Origin: Asticcacaulis sp. EMRT-3
GTDB lineage: Bacteria; Pseudomonadota; Alphaproteobacteria; Caulobacterales; Caulobacteraceae
Length of the DNA stretch: 64,000 nt
Assembly (NCBI RefSeq): GCF_030027245.1
Contig: NZ_JASERT010000001.1
Coordinates: 2,658,501-2,722,500, forward strand
Direction of reading: 5' to 3'
Shown here: positions 39,173 through 49,160 of the stretch, piece by piece
Layout: every line of letters starts with the position of its first letter
How positions within the stretch are numbered: position 1 is the stretch's first letter
Notes under the pieces: model-generated
The model's database searches: none
Seen by the model: only the letters and a program-made list of their open reading frames with translations
What the model was told of the DNA's origin: nothing
Program-made: the position numbers and the translations under genes

Positions 39173-39296
39173 TCATTCCATTTGCAAGACCGTGGTTTAA
39201 GGCCGTGATCTCGCCGGAGAGGCGGGCCTTATGACGGATGGCAGAAGGGTTTGCAAGAGCCAAATTGCCGAAACCTGTGAAAAAGTTGCGGCTTTT

Positions 39297-41183
39297 TCAT
39301 TCAGGGGCCACTTCGAGGCGGATCGCGTCATACATGAGCTGTCCGGGGCTCTTCATGCCGGGTTTGGCGTCGTCATCGTCAGTTTCAGCGGCGGGCGCAT
39401 AGGTGCTGGCCGGCGGAAAGGGCCGGGCGCTGGCAAAGCCGAAGGTCAGGTCATTGGAGCCGGGCTGGATCAGGCTGGCGTCAAAGGTGAAGCGCACGAC
39501 ATGATAGGGCGAATCCTGATCGCCGCCGCGATAACCGGCTGTGCCGGTTTTGGGCAGGGCGATGACGCCGATCTCATGGCCATTAAGCGCCACATGCACG
39601 TCGGTCAGCTTGCCGTGGGCGGGCTGGGCCGAGGCAATGCCGACGGTGAGAGTGGCCTGTCCTTTTTGGGCGGGTGCCTTGAAACGCAGGTGCCAGACCG
39701 GATTTTGCGCGTACCATGACCACTGGGCATAGTTCCAGTCGATTTTCGGGTCGCTCTTGCCGATGGTGAAATCGACATCGTGCGGGAACTGCTGCGGATA
39801 GCGGGCGAACATCTGGTAGCCGCGCGCATCATCGCCATTGCGGAATTCGCCCGCCGTGCGATCAAAGGTGCCTAGCTGCCACAGGGTCTGGCCATGCGTC
39901 TCGCTGCGCCAGTCGATGGCGGGCAGACGGACGGTCTGGTTCGCTGCGATATGAACATGTGTTTGAACATAGTCGTCGGGCTGGTCGGCACCATCGATGT
40001 AAAGGGTGTAATCGCCCGGCACGATATGGTTCATGGCAAAGCTGCCGTCGGATTTGATGTTCGACCAGTAGTTATAACCCTTGGCCTGCGCCGTCCAGGC
40101 GATCTTCGGGTCGGGGTCGGACAGGATGGCCTGGGCATTCTGCGGCGCCTTGCCATCGAGCAGCACCTGACCGCTGACCTGGCCGCGCGCCTTGATATAG
40201 TCGGGCGCGGTGACGAAGCTATAGGGCCACTGGGCGCGCTCGGCGGCCAGTTGGCGGTCAACATCGTCCCACAGGGCATTGGGGCTGGCGGCGCGGTCGG
40301 CATAGATCAGGAAGGGGCCGTAAGCCTTGCTCCACCCCTCGCCCGCCGCCACCTTGACGGGCGATGAGCCGAAATGGGTGTCCTGCACCACGCGCAGCAG
40401 CACATCATCGTGGACGGTCTGGCCCTGACGGCTGGGGCCGCCATTATGGTAATCGCCGAAGGGCTCGATCATCCAGATGCCGTGGCTGCCAGAAGGCTGC
40501 ACGCCAATCGTGCCGTAAACCGGCGTTTTGGCGAAATAGACCGAGTTGAGATATTTGGTCTTCACCGTGCCATCGGCCAGCAGCCAGGTGGCGTCGGTCA
40601 CCTTATTGACGATACCGGCGCGCGGGATGCGGATCGTCTTGCCGCGCCCCACCGTCCAGTAGTTGAAAATGGCGTCATCAGACGCCGTGCGGAAGACAAA
40701 GCGCGTCTGGTACAGGGTGGCGGCGGGCTGGTCGGCGGGATGGCGCAGCACCGCATAGGCATAGAGGCCGCTTAAATCCCGCTTCATGACGAAATGATAT
40801 GCGACGGCGAACGGAAAGGCAGGCGTTGGGCCTGTATCGACCTCGACATCGGCCTGATCGGGCGTGGCGCTGGCCAGTTTCGCCAGACCGGCGTGCTGCG
40901 GCGGGCGGAAATAGCCTTTTTTGGGCACATCGACACCGGCGGGGGCTGCATCCGGCTCGCCATTGGCGTCCCAGTACAGCGACTGGCCCTTGGCGATCAG
41001 TTCCATCGGGTGGTCGCCCAACTGCTGAAATGAGGTCACCTGCCCGGTCGTGGTATCGACGACCGCTATGATCAGGCCGTTATCGAGCGTGATCCGGCCA
41101 TCTGTGGCGGTGGCCGTGACGGGCGCGGCAGACGCCGACTGCGCCATGAAGACGAGAGCGATAGGGAGGGCATAGCGAAGCAT
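39297..41183 (-). CDS. Rhamnogalacturonate lyase, polysaccharide lyase family 4
   Basis: 628 residues with a signal peptide (about 1-20, ending QSASA). The PL4 catalytic beta-sandwich domain (about 22-330) contains GIWMIEPFGDYHNGGPSRQGQT. A fibronectin-III-like domain (about 340-420; GQVSGQVLLDGKAPQNAQ) and a carbohydrate-binding-like jelly roll (about 430-628; WQLGTFDRTAGEF, LRFKAPAQKGQATLTVGIA) complete the three-domain PL4 layout. It cleaves the rhamnose-galacturonate backbone of pectin by beta-elimination in the periplasm or outside. No pectin regulator or TonB receptor is adjacent. The start at 41183 gives the best signal peptide. Confidence 0.9.
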   Translation of the reverse strand: MLRYALPIALVFMAQSASAAPVTATATDGRITLDNGLIIAVVDTTTGQVTSFQQLGDHPMELIAKGQSLYWDANGEPDAAPAGVDVPKKGYFRPPQHAGLAKLASATPDQADVEVDTGPTPAFPFAVAYHFVMKRDLSGLYAYAVLRHPADQPAATLYQTRFVFRTASDDAIFNYWTVGRGKTIRIPRAGIVNKVTDATWLLADGTVKTKYLNSVYFAKTPVYGTIGVQPSGSHGIWMIEPFGDYHNGGPSRQGQTVHDDVLLRVVQDTHFGSSPVKVAAGEGWSKAYGPFLIYADRAASPNALWDDVDRQLAAERAQWPYSFVTAPDYIKARGQVSGQVLLDGKAPQNAQAILSDPDPKIAWTAQAKGYNYWSNIKSDGSFAMNHIVPGDYTLYIDGADQPDDYVQTHVHIAANQTVRLPAIDWRSETHGQTLWQLGTFDRTAGEFRNGDDARGYQMFARYPQQFPHDVDFTIGKSDPKIDWNYAQWSWYAQNPVWHLRFKAPAQKGQATLTVGIASAQPAHGKLTDVHVALNGHEIGVIALPKTGTAGYRGGDQDSPYHVVRFTFDASLIQPGSNDLTFGFASARPFPPASTYAPAAETDDDDAKPGMKSPGQLMYDAIRLEVAPE

Positions 41184-41269
41184 GGCGGATCCTGACTGAG
41201 ACGATTGCGCATAATTGATCATTTATGCGCAATTATACGCTTTCGCAATCAGGTTCCGTCGCCGAAAGC

Positions 41270-42256
41270 CTACAGCATGGCCGGGATCACCCGGTCCGGC
41301 GGGCGGTGGCCGTCCTGAAAGGTTTTGACATTGAGGATCACCCGGTCGCCCATATCCTGACGCGCCTCGATGGTCGAAGACGCCATGTGCGGCAGCAAAA
41401 CGGCATTGGGCAGGCCGATCAGTTCGGGATTGATGGCCGGTTCGCGTTCGTAAACGTCCAGCCCGACACCGGCGATTTTTTTATCGCGCAACATGGCGGC
41501 CAGTGCCTTTTCATCAACGATCTGGCCGCGCGCCGTATTGACGAGGATGGCGTGCGGTTGCAGCCTGGCCAGACGCTCGGCATTGAGCATGTGCAGGGTG
41601 CCGGGGCCGCCGGGCGCATTGATCGAGATCACGTCCATGCGCGACAGCATCTGGTCGAGATCGTCCCAGTAGGTGGCGCCCAGCTCATCGGAGATGCGCG
41701 GCGAAACGGGTTTGCGATTATGATAATGGACGCTCATGCCGAAGGCGCGGGCACGGCGCGCCAAGGCCTGACCGATGCGGCCCATGCCGACAATGCCTAA
41801 GCGTTTGCCATAGATGCGCCGGCCCAGCATGAAGGTGGGCGACCAGACGGAAAATTCGCCTTTTTGCACCAGTTCGGCGCCTTCAACGAAGCGGCGCGAC
41901 ACGGCCATGATCAGGCCCATCGTCATCTCGGCGGTGTCTTCAGTCAGCACCCCCGGCGTATTGGTGACGATAATGCCCTTATCGGCGGCCTTGACGATGT
42001 CGATATGGTCATAGCCGACGCCGAAATTGGCGATCATTTTCAGCCGTTCCGGGGCGGCGTTGAAGAAATCTTCGTCGATGCGGTCATTGATCGAGGTGAT
42101 CAGGATGTCGGTATCCTGCGCCGCCGCCATGAGCTGATCGCGCGGCATGGGCGTCATGTGCAGCCACAGGGAGGTGTTGAACAGCTCGCGCATCCTTGTC
42201 TCGACCGCATCGGGCAGTTTGATGGTGAGAACGACCTTGAGTTTCGCAGTGCTCAT
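41270..42256 (-). CDS. D-2-hydroxyacid dehydrogenase (glyoxylate/hydroxypyruvate reductase type)
   Basis: 328 residues. NAD-binding motif GKRLGIVGMGRIGQALARRARAFG. Catalytic Arg in ILVNTARGQIVDEKAL, Glu in VGLDVYEREPAIN, and His in VLLPHMASSTIEARQDMG. The Arg-Glu-His triad is complete. Reduces glyoxylate, hydroxypyruvate or a related 2-keto acid. Divergent from the SH3 gene. Confidence 0.93.
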   Translation of the reverse strand: MSTAKLKVVLTIKLPDAVETRMRELFNTSLWLHMTPMPRDQLMAAAQDTDILITSINDRIDEDFFNAAPERLKMIANFGVGYDHIDIVKAADKGIIVTNTPGVLTEDTAEMTMGLIMAVSRRFVEGAELVQKGEFSVWSPTFMLGRRIYGKRLGIVGMGRIGQALARRARAFGMSVHYHNRKPVSPRISDELGATYWDDLDQMLSRMDVISINAPGGPGTLHMLNAERLARLQPHAILVNTARGQIVDEKALAAMLRDKKIAGVGLDVYEREPAINPELIGLPNAVLLPHMASSTIEARQDMGDRVILNVKTFQDGHRPPDRVIPAML

Positions 42257-42462
42257 GAATGCCTTTTACAGGGGATGATGTCTTTTTCCGGTGCCGCGCC
42301 GTTCTTTCCCCTGAACGGCGTGGCTCCGCCGGTTCTTTGCCGAACCAATTAGTCTTCTGTTAACCGAATTTGAACCCTTGACGCCGATTTTGAAAGACGC
42401 AGCCGCCAAGGTCTGCCTCCCTCTCATTATCCAGCTCTTTTACGGCGCATAACCGACCTCTC

Positions 42463-43170
42463 ATGTCCGATCCGTGTTATTTCCCGCTCAAAGGCTCCAT
42501 CAAGATGGCTTGCGCGCACATAAGCCGTTTGCTGCGCGCTTTTCAAGCCCTGAGACGGTTCGCGCAACGGTTCCGGGGGCAAAGCCTGCGTTCGCTGGCC
42601 GTTTTGCTGGGCCTGTTGTCGCTGGGTTCCGTGATGCTTCTGAGCCTTGAGGGCTGCAAGGTCAATACCGGCGACAAGACGGCCTATGACACGCCCTCTG
42701 GCCTGCCGGTGCCGCGCTGGGTGGTGCTGCGCGCCAAGAAGGTCAATGCCCGTAACGGCCCCAGCCTCGATAATGCGCTGTTGTGGGCCTATCAGGCACC
42801 GGGCCTGCCCGTGCAGGTTATATCGGAGACCAAAGACTGGGTGCTGGTGTGCGATTCGCAAGGCGGGCTGGCCTGGGTGGCGACGCGGCTGGTGCGCAAT
42901 CGTCGCGCCGTACTGACCCCGGCGGGCGTGCAGCTCAACCTCTATGCCAAACCCGATGCGCAATCGACGGTCAAGGCGGTCTTGCGGCCCGCCGCCCTGG
43001 CCGAACTCGACACCTGCAACAAGAACTGGTGCCGCATTTCGCTGGACGGCGTGACGGGCTGGACACCGCAGGCGCATCTGTGGGGAACGCAAAGCGCGCC
43101 AGCCTGTCAGCGCCCCAACCTGCTGTCGGGATTATCTGTTTCGCAGTCATCATCCACGCCGCAGCCGTGA
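42463..43170 (+). CDS. Exported SH3-domain (SH3b-type) protein
   Basis: 235 residues. Basic N-terminus, hydrophobic segment about 44-62, then GC at 64-65 (LLSLEGC), which could be a weak lipobox. Two bacterial SH3-like repeats follow: about 80-150 (WVVLRAKKVNARNGPSLDNALLW, DWVLVCDSQGGLAWVA) and about 155-215 (VQLNLYAKPDAQSTVKAVL, NKNWCRISLDGVTGW). Such domains bind cell-wall peptides. ATG 42505 is an alternative start. It may act in envelope maintenance (inference). Confidence 0.85.
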   Translation: MSDPCYFPLKGSIKMACAHISRLLRAFQALRRFAQRFRGQSLRSLAVLLGLLSLGSVMLLSLEGCKVNTGDKTAYDTPSGLPVPRWVVLRAKKVNARNGPSLDNALLWAYQAPGLPVQVISETKDWVLVCDSQGGLAWVATRLVRNRRAVLTPAGVQLNLYAKPDAQSTVKAVLRPAALAELDTCNKNWCRISLDGVTGWTPQAHLWGTQSAPACQRPNLLSGLSVSQSSSTPQP

Positions 43171-43290
43171 AATCGCCGTAAAAGGGTTGAGCGCGCGCCT
43201 TCCCTCGTGTAACGCATCATTTCATTTCTGAACACGCATCGAAATCGCGCCGGCGGACGGCGCGGTGTGCCGCGGAGCCATTGAAAGCGC

Positions 43291-43809
43291 ATGAGCGAAC
43301 GTCCTTCGTCCTTTTCCTATGATGACCTGCTGGCCTGTGGCCGCGGCGAGATGTACGGGCCGGGCAATGCCCAGCTACCCGCGCCGCCCATGCTGATGAT
43401 GGATCGCGTCACCGAAATCACCCAGACCGGCGGCTCGCACCATAAGGGTTATGTCGAGGCCGAACTGGACATCAATCCTGAGCAGTGGTTCTTTGAATGC
43501 CATTTTATCGGTGATCCGGTCATGCCGGGCTGTCTGGGACTCGACGCCATGTGGCAACTGGTCGGCTTCTATCTCGGCTGGCTCGGCCATCCGGGCCGTG
43601 GCCGGGCGCTCGGCGTCGGCGAGGTCAAGTTCATCGGCCAGGTGACGCCGAAGGTGAAGAGGCTGACCTACAAGATCGATATGAAGCGCGTTATGTCGGG
43701 TAAATTGATCATGGGGATCGGCGACGGGGTTGTTGAAGCCGACGGAAAACTTATTTATCAGGCATCGGGTCTGCGCGTCGGCCTGTTCGATGCCAAGACT
43801 CTGGTCTGA
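43291..43809 (+). CDS. fabA: 3-hydroxydecanoyl-ACP dehydratase/isomerase
   Basis: 172 residues. Dehydrates 3-hydroxyacyl-ACP and isomerises trans-2- to cis-3-decenoyl-ACP, the branch point to unsaturated fatty acids. The catalytic His is in [15 protein letters not shown] and the Asp in [14 protein letters not shown]. First gene of fabA-fabB-fabI. Confidence 0.97.
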   Translation: MSERPSSFSYDDLLACGRGEMYGPGNAQLPAPPMLMMDRVTEITQTGGSHHKGYVEAELDINPEQWFFECHFIGDPVMPGCLGLDAMWQLVGFYLGWLGHPGRGRALGVGEVKFIGQVTPKVKRLTYKIDMKRVMSGKLIMGIGDGVVEADGKLIYQASGLRVGLFDAKTLV

Positions 43810-43909
43810 CCGGCGGGTTGCTTTCGCGAGAAAGGCGGGGCTTCCGCGAGAGGGGCGGGCCGGTTAAAGACCGCAACAGGGATGCAAGATACAGAAGTAG
43901 GACGGATGA

Positions 43910-45133
43910 ATGCGTAGAGTCGTCATAACGGGACTGGGGATCGTGTCCTCCATCGGGACAGGCGCGGATGAGGTGACTCGTTCGCTGCGCGAGGCCCGTT
44001 CCGGAGTTGTTTTTGCCGAGGACTATGCGCGGCTGGGTTTTAAATGTCAGGTTCATGCCGCCCCGAAGATCGAGGACTGGACGAAGCTGGTTGACCGCCG
44101 CGCCGCGCGTTTTCTGGCGGCGGGCACAGCCTATGGCCATATCGCTATGGAACAGGCGATTGCGTCTGCCGGCCTCGAAAAAGACCTGATCTCGCATGAG
44201 CGCACCGGCATTATCTTTGGTTCCGGCGGCCCTTCCACCAAGGCGATTGTCGAGGCCGCCGACATTACCCGCGAAAAGATGAGCCCCAAGCGCATCGGGC
44301 CTTTTGCTGTGCCGAAAGCCATGTCGTCCGGCCCGTCGGCCACGCTGGCTACCTGGTTTGAGATCAGGGGTGTTAATTATTCGATCAGTTCAGCCTGTGC
44401 CACCTCGGTGCACTGCATCGGCGCGGCCGCCGAACAGATCATGATGGGCAAGCAGGACATCGTGTTCGCCGGTGGCACCGAGGAACTGGACTGGACGCTC
44501 AGTGATATGTTCGACGCTATGGGCGCCATGTCGAGCCATTTCAACGACACGCCCGCCGTGGCCTCACGCGCCTATGACCGCGACCGCGACGGCTTCGTGA
44601 TCGCCGGTGGCGCCGGTATGGTGGTGGTCGAAGCGTATGAACACGCCAAGGCGCGCGGGGCCAACATCATTGCCGAAGTGGTCGGCTATGCCGCCAATTC
44701 CGACGGCTATGACATGGTGGCCCCGTCGGGCGAGGGCGCGGCGCGCTGCATGAAGATTGCGCTGCAAGAGGCGAAGGGCCGCCGCATCGACTATCTCAAC
44801 CCGCACGGCACCTCAACGCCGGTGGGCGATGACAAGGAGATGAGCGCGGTGCGCGATGTCTTCGGCGACAAGATGCCGCTGATCTCCTCCACCAAGTCGC
44901 TGACCGGACATTCGCTGGGCGCAGCCGGCGCGCAGGAGGCCATCTATTGCCTGCTGATGATGCAAAACGGCTTTGCGGCGGAAAGCGCCCATATCGACCA
45001 TCTCGATCCGGCCTTTGACGGTATGCCGATCCTGATGAAGCGTCATGACGGGCCGATCGGCACCGTCATGTCGAACTCGTTCGGTTTCGGCGGCACCAAT
45101 GGCACGCTCATCTTGTCCCAAGAAGATTTATAA
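43910..45133 (+). CDS. fabB: 3-oxoacyl-ACP synthase I
   Basis: 407 residues. Elongates cis-3-decenoyl-ACP. Active-site Cys in [12 protein letters not shown], His in [11 protein letters not shown], Lys in [18 protein letters not shown] with the second His, and a Gly-rich tail [13 protein letters not shown]. Separated from fabA by 100 bases containing two degenerate 21-base direct repeats (CGCGAGA...GGCGGG). fabI follows 9 bases later. Confidence 0.97.
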   Translation: MRRVVITGLGIVSSIGTGADEVTRSLREARSGVVFAEDYARLGFKCQVHAAPKIEDWTKLVDRRAARFLAAGTAYGHIAMEQAIASAGLEKDLISHERTGIIFGSGGPSTKAIVEAADITREKMSPKRIGPFAVPKAMSSGPSATLATWFEIRGVNYSISSACATSVHCIGAAAEQIMMGKQDIVFAGGTEELDWTLSDMFDAMGAMSSHFNDTPAVASRAYDRDRDGFVIAGGAGMVVVEAYEHAKARGANIIAEVVGYAANSDGYDMVAPSGEGAARCMKIALQEAKGRRIDYLNPHGTSTPVGDDKEMSAVRDVFGDKMPLISSTKSLTGHSLGAAGAQEAIYCLLMMQNGFAAESAHIDHLDPAFDGMPILMKRHDGPIGTVMSNSFGFGGTNGTLILSQEDL

Positions 45134-45142
45134 GGACTCCCC

Positions 45143-45955
45143 ATGTCAGACGAATGGAACTTCCCCAAAGGCGACCTGATGAAGGGCAAGAAGGGCCTTG
45201 TCATGGGCGTGGCCAATGACAAGTCCATCGCCTGGGGCATTGCCAGCCAACTGGCGGCGCAGGGTGCCGACATGGCCTTTTCTTATCTCGGTGAGGGCCT
45301 GCTGCGCCGCGTGCAACCGCTGGCCGAATCGATCGGTGTCAGGCACCTGATCGAATGCGATGTGACGTCGGATGAGTCGATGGACGCCGCCTTTGCGAAG
45401 CTGAAGGACATCTATGGCGAGATCGACTTCCTTGTCCATTCGGTGGCCTTCGCCAACAAGAACGAATTGCAGGGCTCCTTCGTCGAGAACACGACGCGCG
45501 AGGGCTTTTTGCTGGCCATGAACGTCTCGGCCTTCTCGTTCGTGGATTCGGCGCGCCGCGCTGCCGAGCTGATGCCCAATGGCGGATCGATGGTGACCCT
45601 CACCTATCTCGGTTCCGAGCGCGTTATCCCCAATTATAACACGATGGGCGTGGCCAAGGCGGCGCTCGAAGCCTCTACCCGCTATATCGCCCGCGATCTG
45701 GGGCCGAAGGGCATCCGCGTCAACGCCATTTCGGCGGGCGCGATGCGCACGCTCAGCCTGGCCGGGATTTCCGGCGGGCGCGGCCTGCACGCCAAGTCGG
45801 GCCAGTTCTCGGCCATGAAGGAAGCCACCTCGATGGAGGGCGTGGCCGGTTCGGCCCTGTGGCTGTGCTCCGACCTCGGTTTCTCGACCACCGGCGAGGT
45901 GGTTCACGTCGATGCGGGGTTCCATATTATGGGTTTGGCCGACGATTCCGAATAA
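45143..45955 (+). CDS. fabI: Enoyl-ACP reductase
   Basis: 270 residues. NADH-dependent reduction of trans-2-enoyl-ACP, the triclosan/isoniazid-type target. Motifs KKGLVMGVANDKSIAWGIA, the IDFLVHSVAFANK strand, and the Tyr-X6-Lys active site in NYNTMGVAKAALEASTRYIA. Co-transcribed with fabA and fabB. Confidence 0.96.
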   Translation: MSDEWNFPKGDLMKGKKGLVMGVANDKSIAWGIASQLAAQGADMAFSYLGEGLLRRVQPLAESIGVRHLIECDVTSDESMDAAFAKLKDIYGEIDFLVHSVAFANKNELQGSFVENTTREGFLLAMNVSAFSFVDSARRAAELMPNGGSMVTLTYLGSERVIPNYNTMGVAKAALEASTRYIARDLGPKGIRVNAISAGAMRTLSLAGISGGRGLHAKSGQFSAMKEATSMEGVAGSALWLCSDLGFSTTGEVVHVDAGFHIMGLADDSE

Positions 45956-45960
45956 AAATC

Positions 45961-46303
45961 GCGGTCTTTGGTCCATTGGTGCGTCGTCATCGCTTGCAGG
46001 TACTTTAGTACCCGCTTCGCTCGCCTCCTGCCACTGGACTCAAATCTCACGATTTTTGCGTCGCCACCGAAGAATTGCACTGCGGTCTTTGGTCCATTGG
46101 TGCGTCGTCATCGCTTGCAGGTACTTTAGTACCCGCTTCGCTCGCCTCCTGCCACTGGACTCAAATCTCACGATTTTTGCGTCGCCACCGAAGAATTGCA
46201 CTGCGGTCTTTGGTCCATTGGTGCGTCGTCATCGCTTGCAGGTACTTTAGTATCCGCTTCGCTCGCCTCCTGCCACTGGACTCAAATCTCACGATTTTTG
46301 TCG
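45961..46303. repeat. 121-bp tandem repeat, 2.8 copies
   Basis: The unit starting GCGGTCTTTGGTCCATTGG occurs at 45961, 46082 and 46203 (exact 121-base period). Copies 1 and 2 are identical as far as I can read. Copy 3 has one change (TAGTACCC to TAGTATCC) and stops after GATTTTTG. Each unit contains the palindrome GGTAC-TTTA-GTACC and the block CCATTGG...CCACTGG. It lies between converging fabI and the efflux gene. The period is not divisible by 3, so read-through frames change between units and coding is unlikely. Confidence 0.93.
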
Positions 46304-46319
46304 AGGTGAAAGAGGGCTT

Positions 46320-47540
46320 TTAATTCCGGTACAGGCGGCCTTTTTCGGCGGTGACCACCAGTGTCATGGCGACGAGGCCACAGAGCAGCGCGCCGAGCGG
46401 CAACAGCCATACGCCGCCATTCCAGCCCTGTCCGATCAGCGAAGCCACCAGTCCGCCGCCCACCATCGTCACCACGCCCTGGATCGAGGCCGCCGTGCCC
46501 GCCACATGGCCGACCTGATCCATCGCCACGGCGGTGAAGTTGGAATTGGACAGGCTCGACATGCCCATTGTGGCCGACTGCAAGATCAGGAAGCTGAGCA
46601 CGGTTTCATGGCCGGTGACCGCCCACAGGAAATGGGTGAAGGTCAGGACGATGAAGGCCGACAGGGTGGCGTGCGAGATGCGCTTCATGCCCAGCCTTTC
46701 CACCAGTGAGGCATTGAGCAGGGAGGCCACGCCCATCGTGCCGGCGCAACAGGCAAACACAATCGCCATCAGGGCGGGCTTGTGAAAGACATCGGTGAAG
46801 ATCTGCGGCATCAGCGACACATAGGCGAGCAGGGCGCCCGTCAGGAACATGATGGCCAGGGTGTAGAAAAATGAGCCCGGTTCGGTGATGACGAACCAGC
46901 CCACGCGCCGGACATGGCCGAGATCGGGGCGGTGGCGGCGTTCGGGCGGCAGGGTTTCGGGCAGGCGCAGAAAGGCCCACAAGGCCGTGGCCGTGCCGAT
47001 CAGCGACAGGGCGAAGAAGATCACCCGCCACGGTGCGAAGCTTAAGATCAGTTGGCCGAAACTGGGGGCCATCACCGGCGCCATCAAAAAGACCATGATG
47101 CTGAGCGAGGTCACCTTGGCCATCAGGCGGCCTGAATAGAGATCGCGGATGATCGAACGGGCAATCACGGTGGAGGCGGCGGCGCAAATACCCTGAATCA
47201 GGCGCAAGGCCAGCAGGATGGTAAAGTTTTCGCTCAGTCCGGCCACAAGCCCCAGCACGACATAGCAAGCGATACCGGTCAGCAAAACACGCTTGCGGCC
47301 CAGCCAGTCCGACAGGATGCCGAAAATGAGCTGGCCCACGCCCAGACCCATGAAATAGATCGAGATGACCCATTGCAGGTCGTTCTGGCTGGCAACGTGC
47401 AGATCGCGCCCGATCACCGGCAGGGCGGGCAGCATCGAATCGATACCGAGCGCCCCCAGGGCCATCATGGTGGCGATAAGGGCGACAAACTCCGCGAAAT
47501 GCGGAGCCTTGGCGGCGGGCGCGGCGGCGGCTGTGGACAT
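46320..47540 (-). CDS. Bcr/CflA-type MFS drug efflux transporter
   Basis: 406 residues, 12 predicted membrane helices. The DHA1/Bcr-CflA pattern is seen in LGALGIDSMLPALPVIGRDL, the motif-A region GQLIFGILSDWLGRKRVLLTG, the motif-C-like stretch in helix 5 (FLMAPVMAPSFGQLI), and LSNSNFTAVAMDQVGHVAGTAASIQG. Proton-driven export of drugs (chloramphenicol or bicyclomycin class) is the family role, and the actual substrate is unknown. The ATG at 47540 is chosen over a TTG at 47573. Confidence 0.9.
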   Translation of the reverse strand: MSTAAAAPAAKAPHFAEFVALIATMMALGALGIDSMLPALPVIGRDLHVASQNDLQWVISIYFMGLGVGQLIFGILSDWLGRKRVLLTGIACYVVLGLVAGLSENFTILLALRLIQGICAAASTVIARSIIRDLYSGRLMAKVTSLSIMVFLMAPVMAPSFGQLILSFAPWRVIFFALSLIGTATALWAFLRLPETLPPERRHRPDLGHVRRVGWFVITEPGSFFYTLAIMFLTGALLAYVSLMPQIFTDVFHKPALMAIVFACCAGTMGVASLLNASLVERLGMKRISHATLSAFIVLTFTHFLWAVTGHETVLSFLILQSATMGMSSLSNSNFTAVAMDQVGHVAGTAASIQGVVTMVGGGLVASLIGQGWNGGVWLLPLGALLCGLVAMTLVVTAEKGRLYRN

Positions 47541-47605
47541 GGTGGGCGAGCCTATAATCCGTTTATTTCGCAATAGCGAGAAGAAAACGGCCCGCGCCGC
47601 GCGTT

Positions 47606-48289
47606 CTAAACGGCGCGATAATCGGCGATCATCTCGCCTGAGGCGATGATTTCGGCTTCGTGTGGCGCATCGCGTTCGGTTTCGGCCAGCCCCGCCTGAT
47701 ACCAGGTCTGCATGGCCGGTTCGGCCAGCATCCGGTCAATATAGGCGCGCGCTTCGCGGCTGAGATCAAAGCCCACCCCATAGGTCTGGATGCGAAACAC
47801 GACCGGCGCATAGAAGGCATCGATAGCTGTAAAAACGCCGCCCGCCAGATAGGGGCCGCCGAACTGGCTAAGGCCGGTGCGCCAGATGTCGTCGATACGC
47901 GCCAGGTCGCGGATCAGGGCGGGCGGCGTATCAAACAGCTTGATGCGCACACCGACACTCATCGAGCACAGATTGCGCAAGGCCGAAAAGCCGGAATGCA
48001 TTTCTGCCGCCGCCGAACGGGCAAAGGCGCGCGCCGTCCGGTTTTTCGGCCAGACCTGCGGGTGATCTTCGGCGACATATTCGGCGATGGCCAGCGAATC
48101 CCACACCGTGACCTGACCATCGACCAGACAGGGCACAAGGGCGGTGGGCGAAAACGACCGGAAGGCCGAATTGTCGGGCGTGAAAAAATGCTGATGTTCG
48201 TTAAAGGGAAGGCCAAGCGCCGTCAGCAACACCCACGGACGCAGCGACCATGAGGAATAGTTCTTATTGCCGATATGCAGTTCGTACAT
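47606..48289 (-). CDS. Glutathione S-transferase family protein
   Basis: 227 residues. Thioredoxin-like N-terminal domain starting YELHIGNKNYSSWSLRPWVLL (a Ser/Tyr-type active site, NYSSWSLR, as in the YfcF/zeta-like group), FSPTALVPCLVDGQVTVWDSLAIAEYVAE, and a helical C-terminal domain. Probable detoxification or thiol exchange role. Monocistronic. Confidence 0.9.
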   Translation of the reverse strand: MYELHIGNKNYSSWSLRPWVLLTALGLPFNEHQHFFTPDNSAFRSFSPTALVPCLVDGQVTVWDSLAIAEYVAEDHPQVWPKNRTARAFARSAAAEMHSGFSALRNLCSMSVGVRIKLFDTPPALIRDLARIDDIWRTGLSQFGGPYLAGGVFTAIDAFYAPVVFRIQTYGVGFDLSREARAYIDRMLAEPAMQTWYQAGLAETERDAPHEAEIIASGEMIADYRAV

Positions 48290-48419
48290 GGCGCGATCCT
48301 TTCATATGAGACTGTCCATCTCACCGAAAGCGCATAAATTTACCAGAGGATTTTGGCTCGCTCGCCTTGAAAAAGCAAGGCTGTGCGGCGGCCGCCTGAT
48401 GCGGCCGCCGCTGCCGACA

Positions 48420-49001
48420 TCAATAGGCTTCGGCTTCGATATAGAGGTCGATCTGGTCGCTGACCATCGGCACATATTTGTTCATGCCGAAATCCGAACG
48501 CAGGATGGTGCCCGTGGCGGTGAAGCCCACACCCTTCTTGTTCATCATCGGATTGACGGCTTCCTTGTTGAGCTTGACATTGAGGACTTCCGACTTGGTG
48601 ACGCCGTGAATGGTCAGGTCGCCGGTCACCTTGGCGGTGTCGGGGCCGGTCTGCTCCACCTTGGTGCTTTTGAAGGTGGCGGTGGGGAACTTGGCGGCGT
48701 CGAAGAAGTCGGCGCTCTTCAGGTGTTCATCCAGCGCCGGGACGCCGGTATTGACGCCATCAATGGCAAACGACACCTCGACCGACGAATTGGCCGGCGT
48801 GGTTTCATCGAGCGTCACCGAACCCTTGGCGTCCATAAATTTGCCGGTCGGGTGCGAATAACCGAAATGGGTGTACTGGAAGGTGACCGAGGTGTGGGTG
48901 GGATCAAAACTATAGGTGTCGGCGGCGAAGGCGGGCGCCGAGGCCAGGGCCAGGGCGAAGGCCGAAGCGGCGAAGATCGAGCGGAAGGCGAGCTTTGTCA
49001 T
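48420..49001 (-). CDS. YceI-family periplasmic lipid-binding protein
   Basis: 193 residues. Signal peptide about 1-27 (FALALASAPAFA), then the YceI lipocalin-like barrel: YSFDPTHTSVTFQYTHFGYSHPTGKF, VEVSFAIDGVNTGVPALDEHLKSADFFDAAKFPTATFKST, VTGDLTIHGVTKSEVLNVKLN and the final GMNKYVPMVSDQIDLYIEAEA. The fold binds long isoprenoids such as polyprenyl or quinone precursors. The physiological ligand is not known. Confidence 0.93.
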   Translation of the reverse strand: MTKLAFRSIFAASAFALALASAPAFAADTYSFDPTHTSVTFQYTHFGYSHPTGKFMDAKGSVTLDETTPANSSVEVSFAIDGVNTGVPALDEHLKSADFFDAAKFPTATFKSTKVEQTGPDTAKVTGDLTIHGVTKSEVLNVKLNKEAVNPMMNKKGVGFTATGTILRSDFGMNKYVPMVSDQIDLYIEAEAY

Positions 49002-49160
49002 GGTGAAGGTTCCTGGGTGAATCGCGGACTAAAGCGTAACAATAATAGTTACTAATGCGCGCCGCAAGTGGAGACTACCGCATTTTTTACCGCATGTCCG
49101 CTTTCAACTGTGGCGCGGCTTCCCATATGTCGATTTCCAACCGACAAAAAAGGATACTCC

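Noticed and set aside
45961..46303. CRISPR array
   Set aside because: Tandem units are contiguous with no unique spacers, and no cas genes are present.
45912..46323. Protein-like frames through the 121-bp repeats
   Set aside because: The period is not a multiple of 3, so each unit is read in a different frame. No start context, and the frame begins inside fabI.
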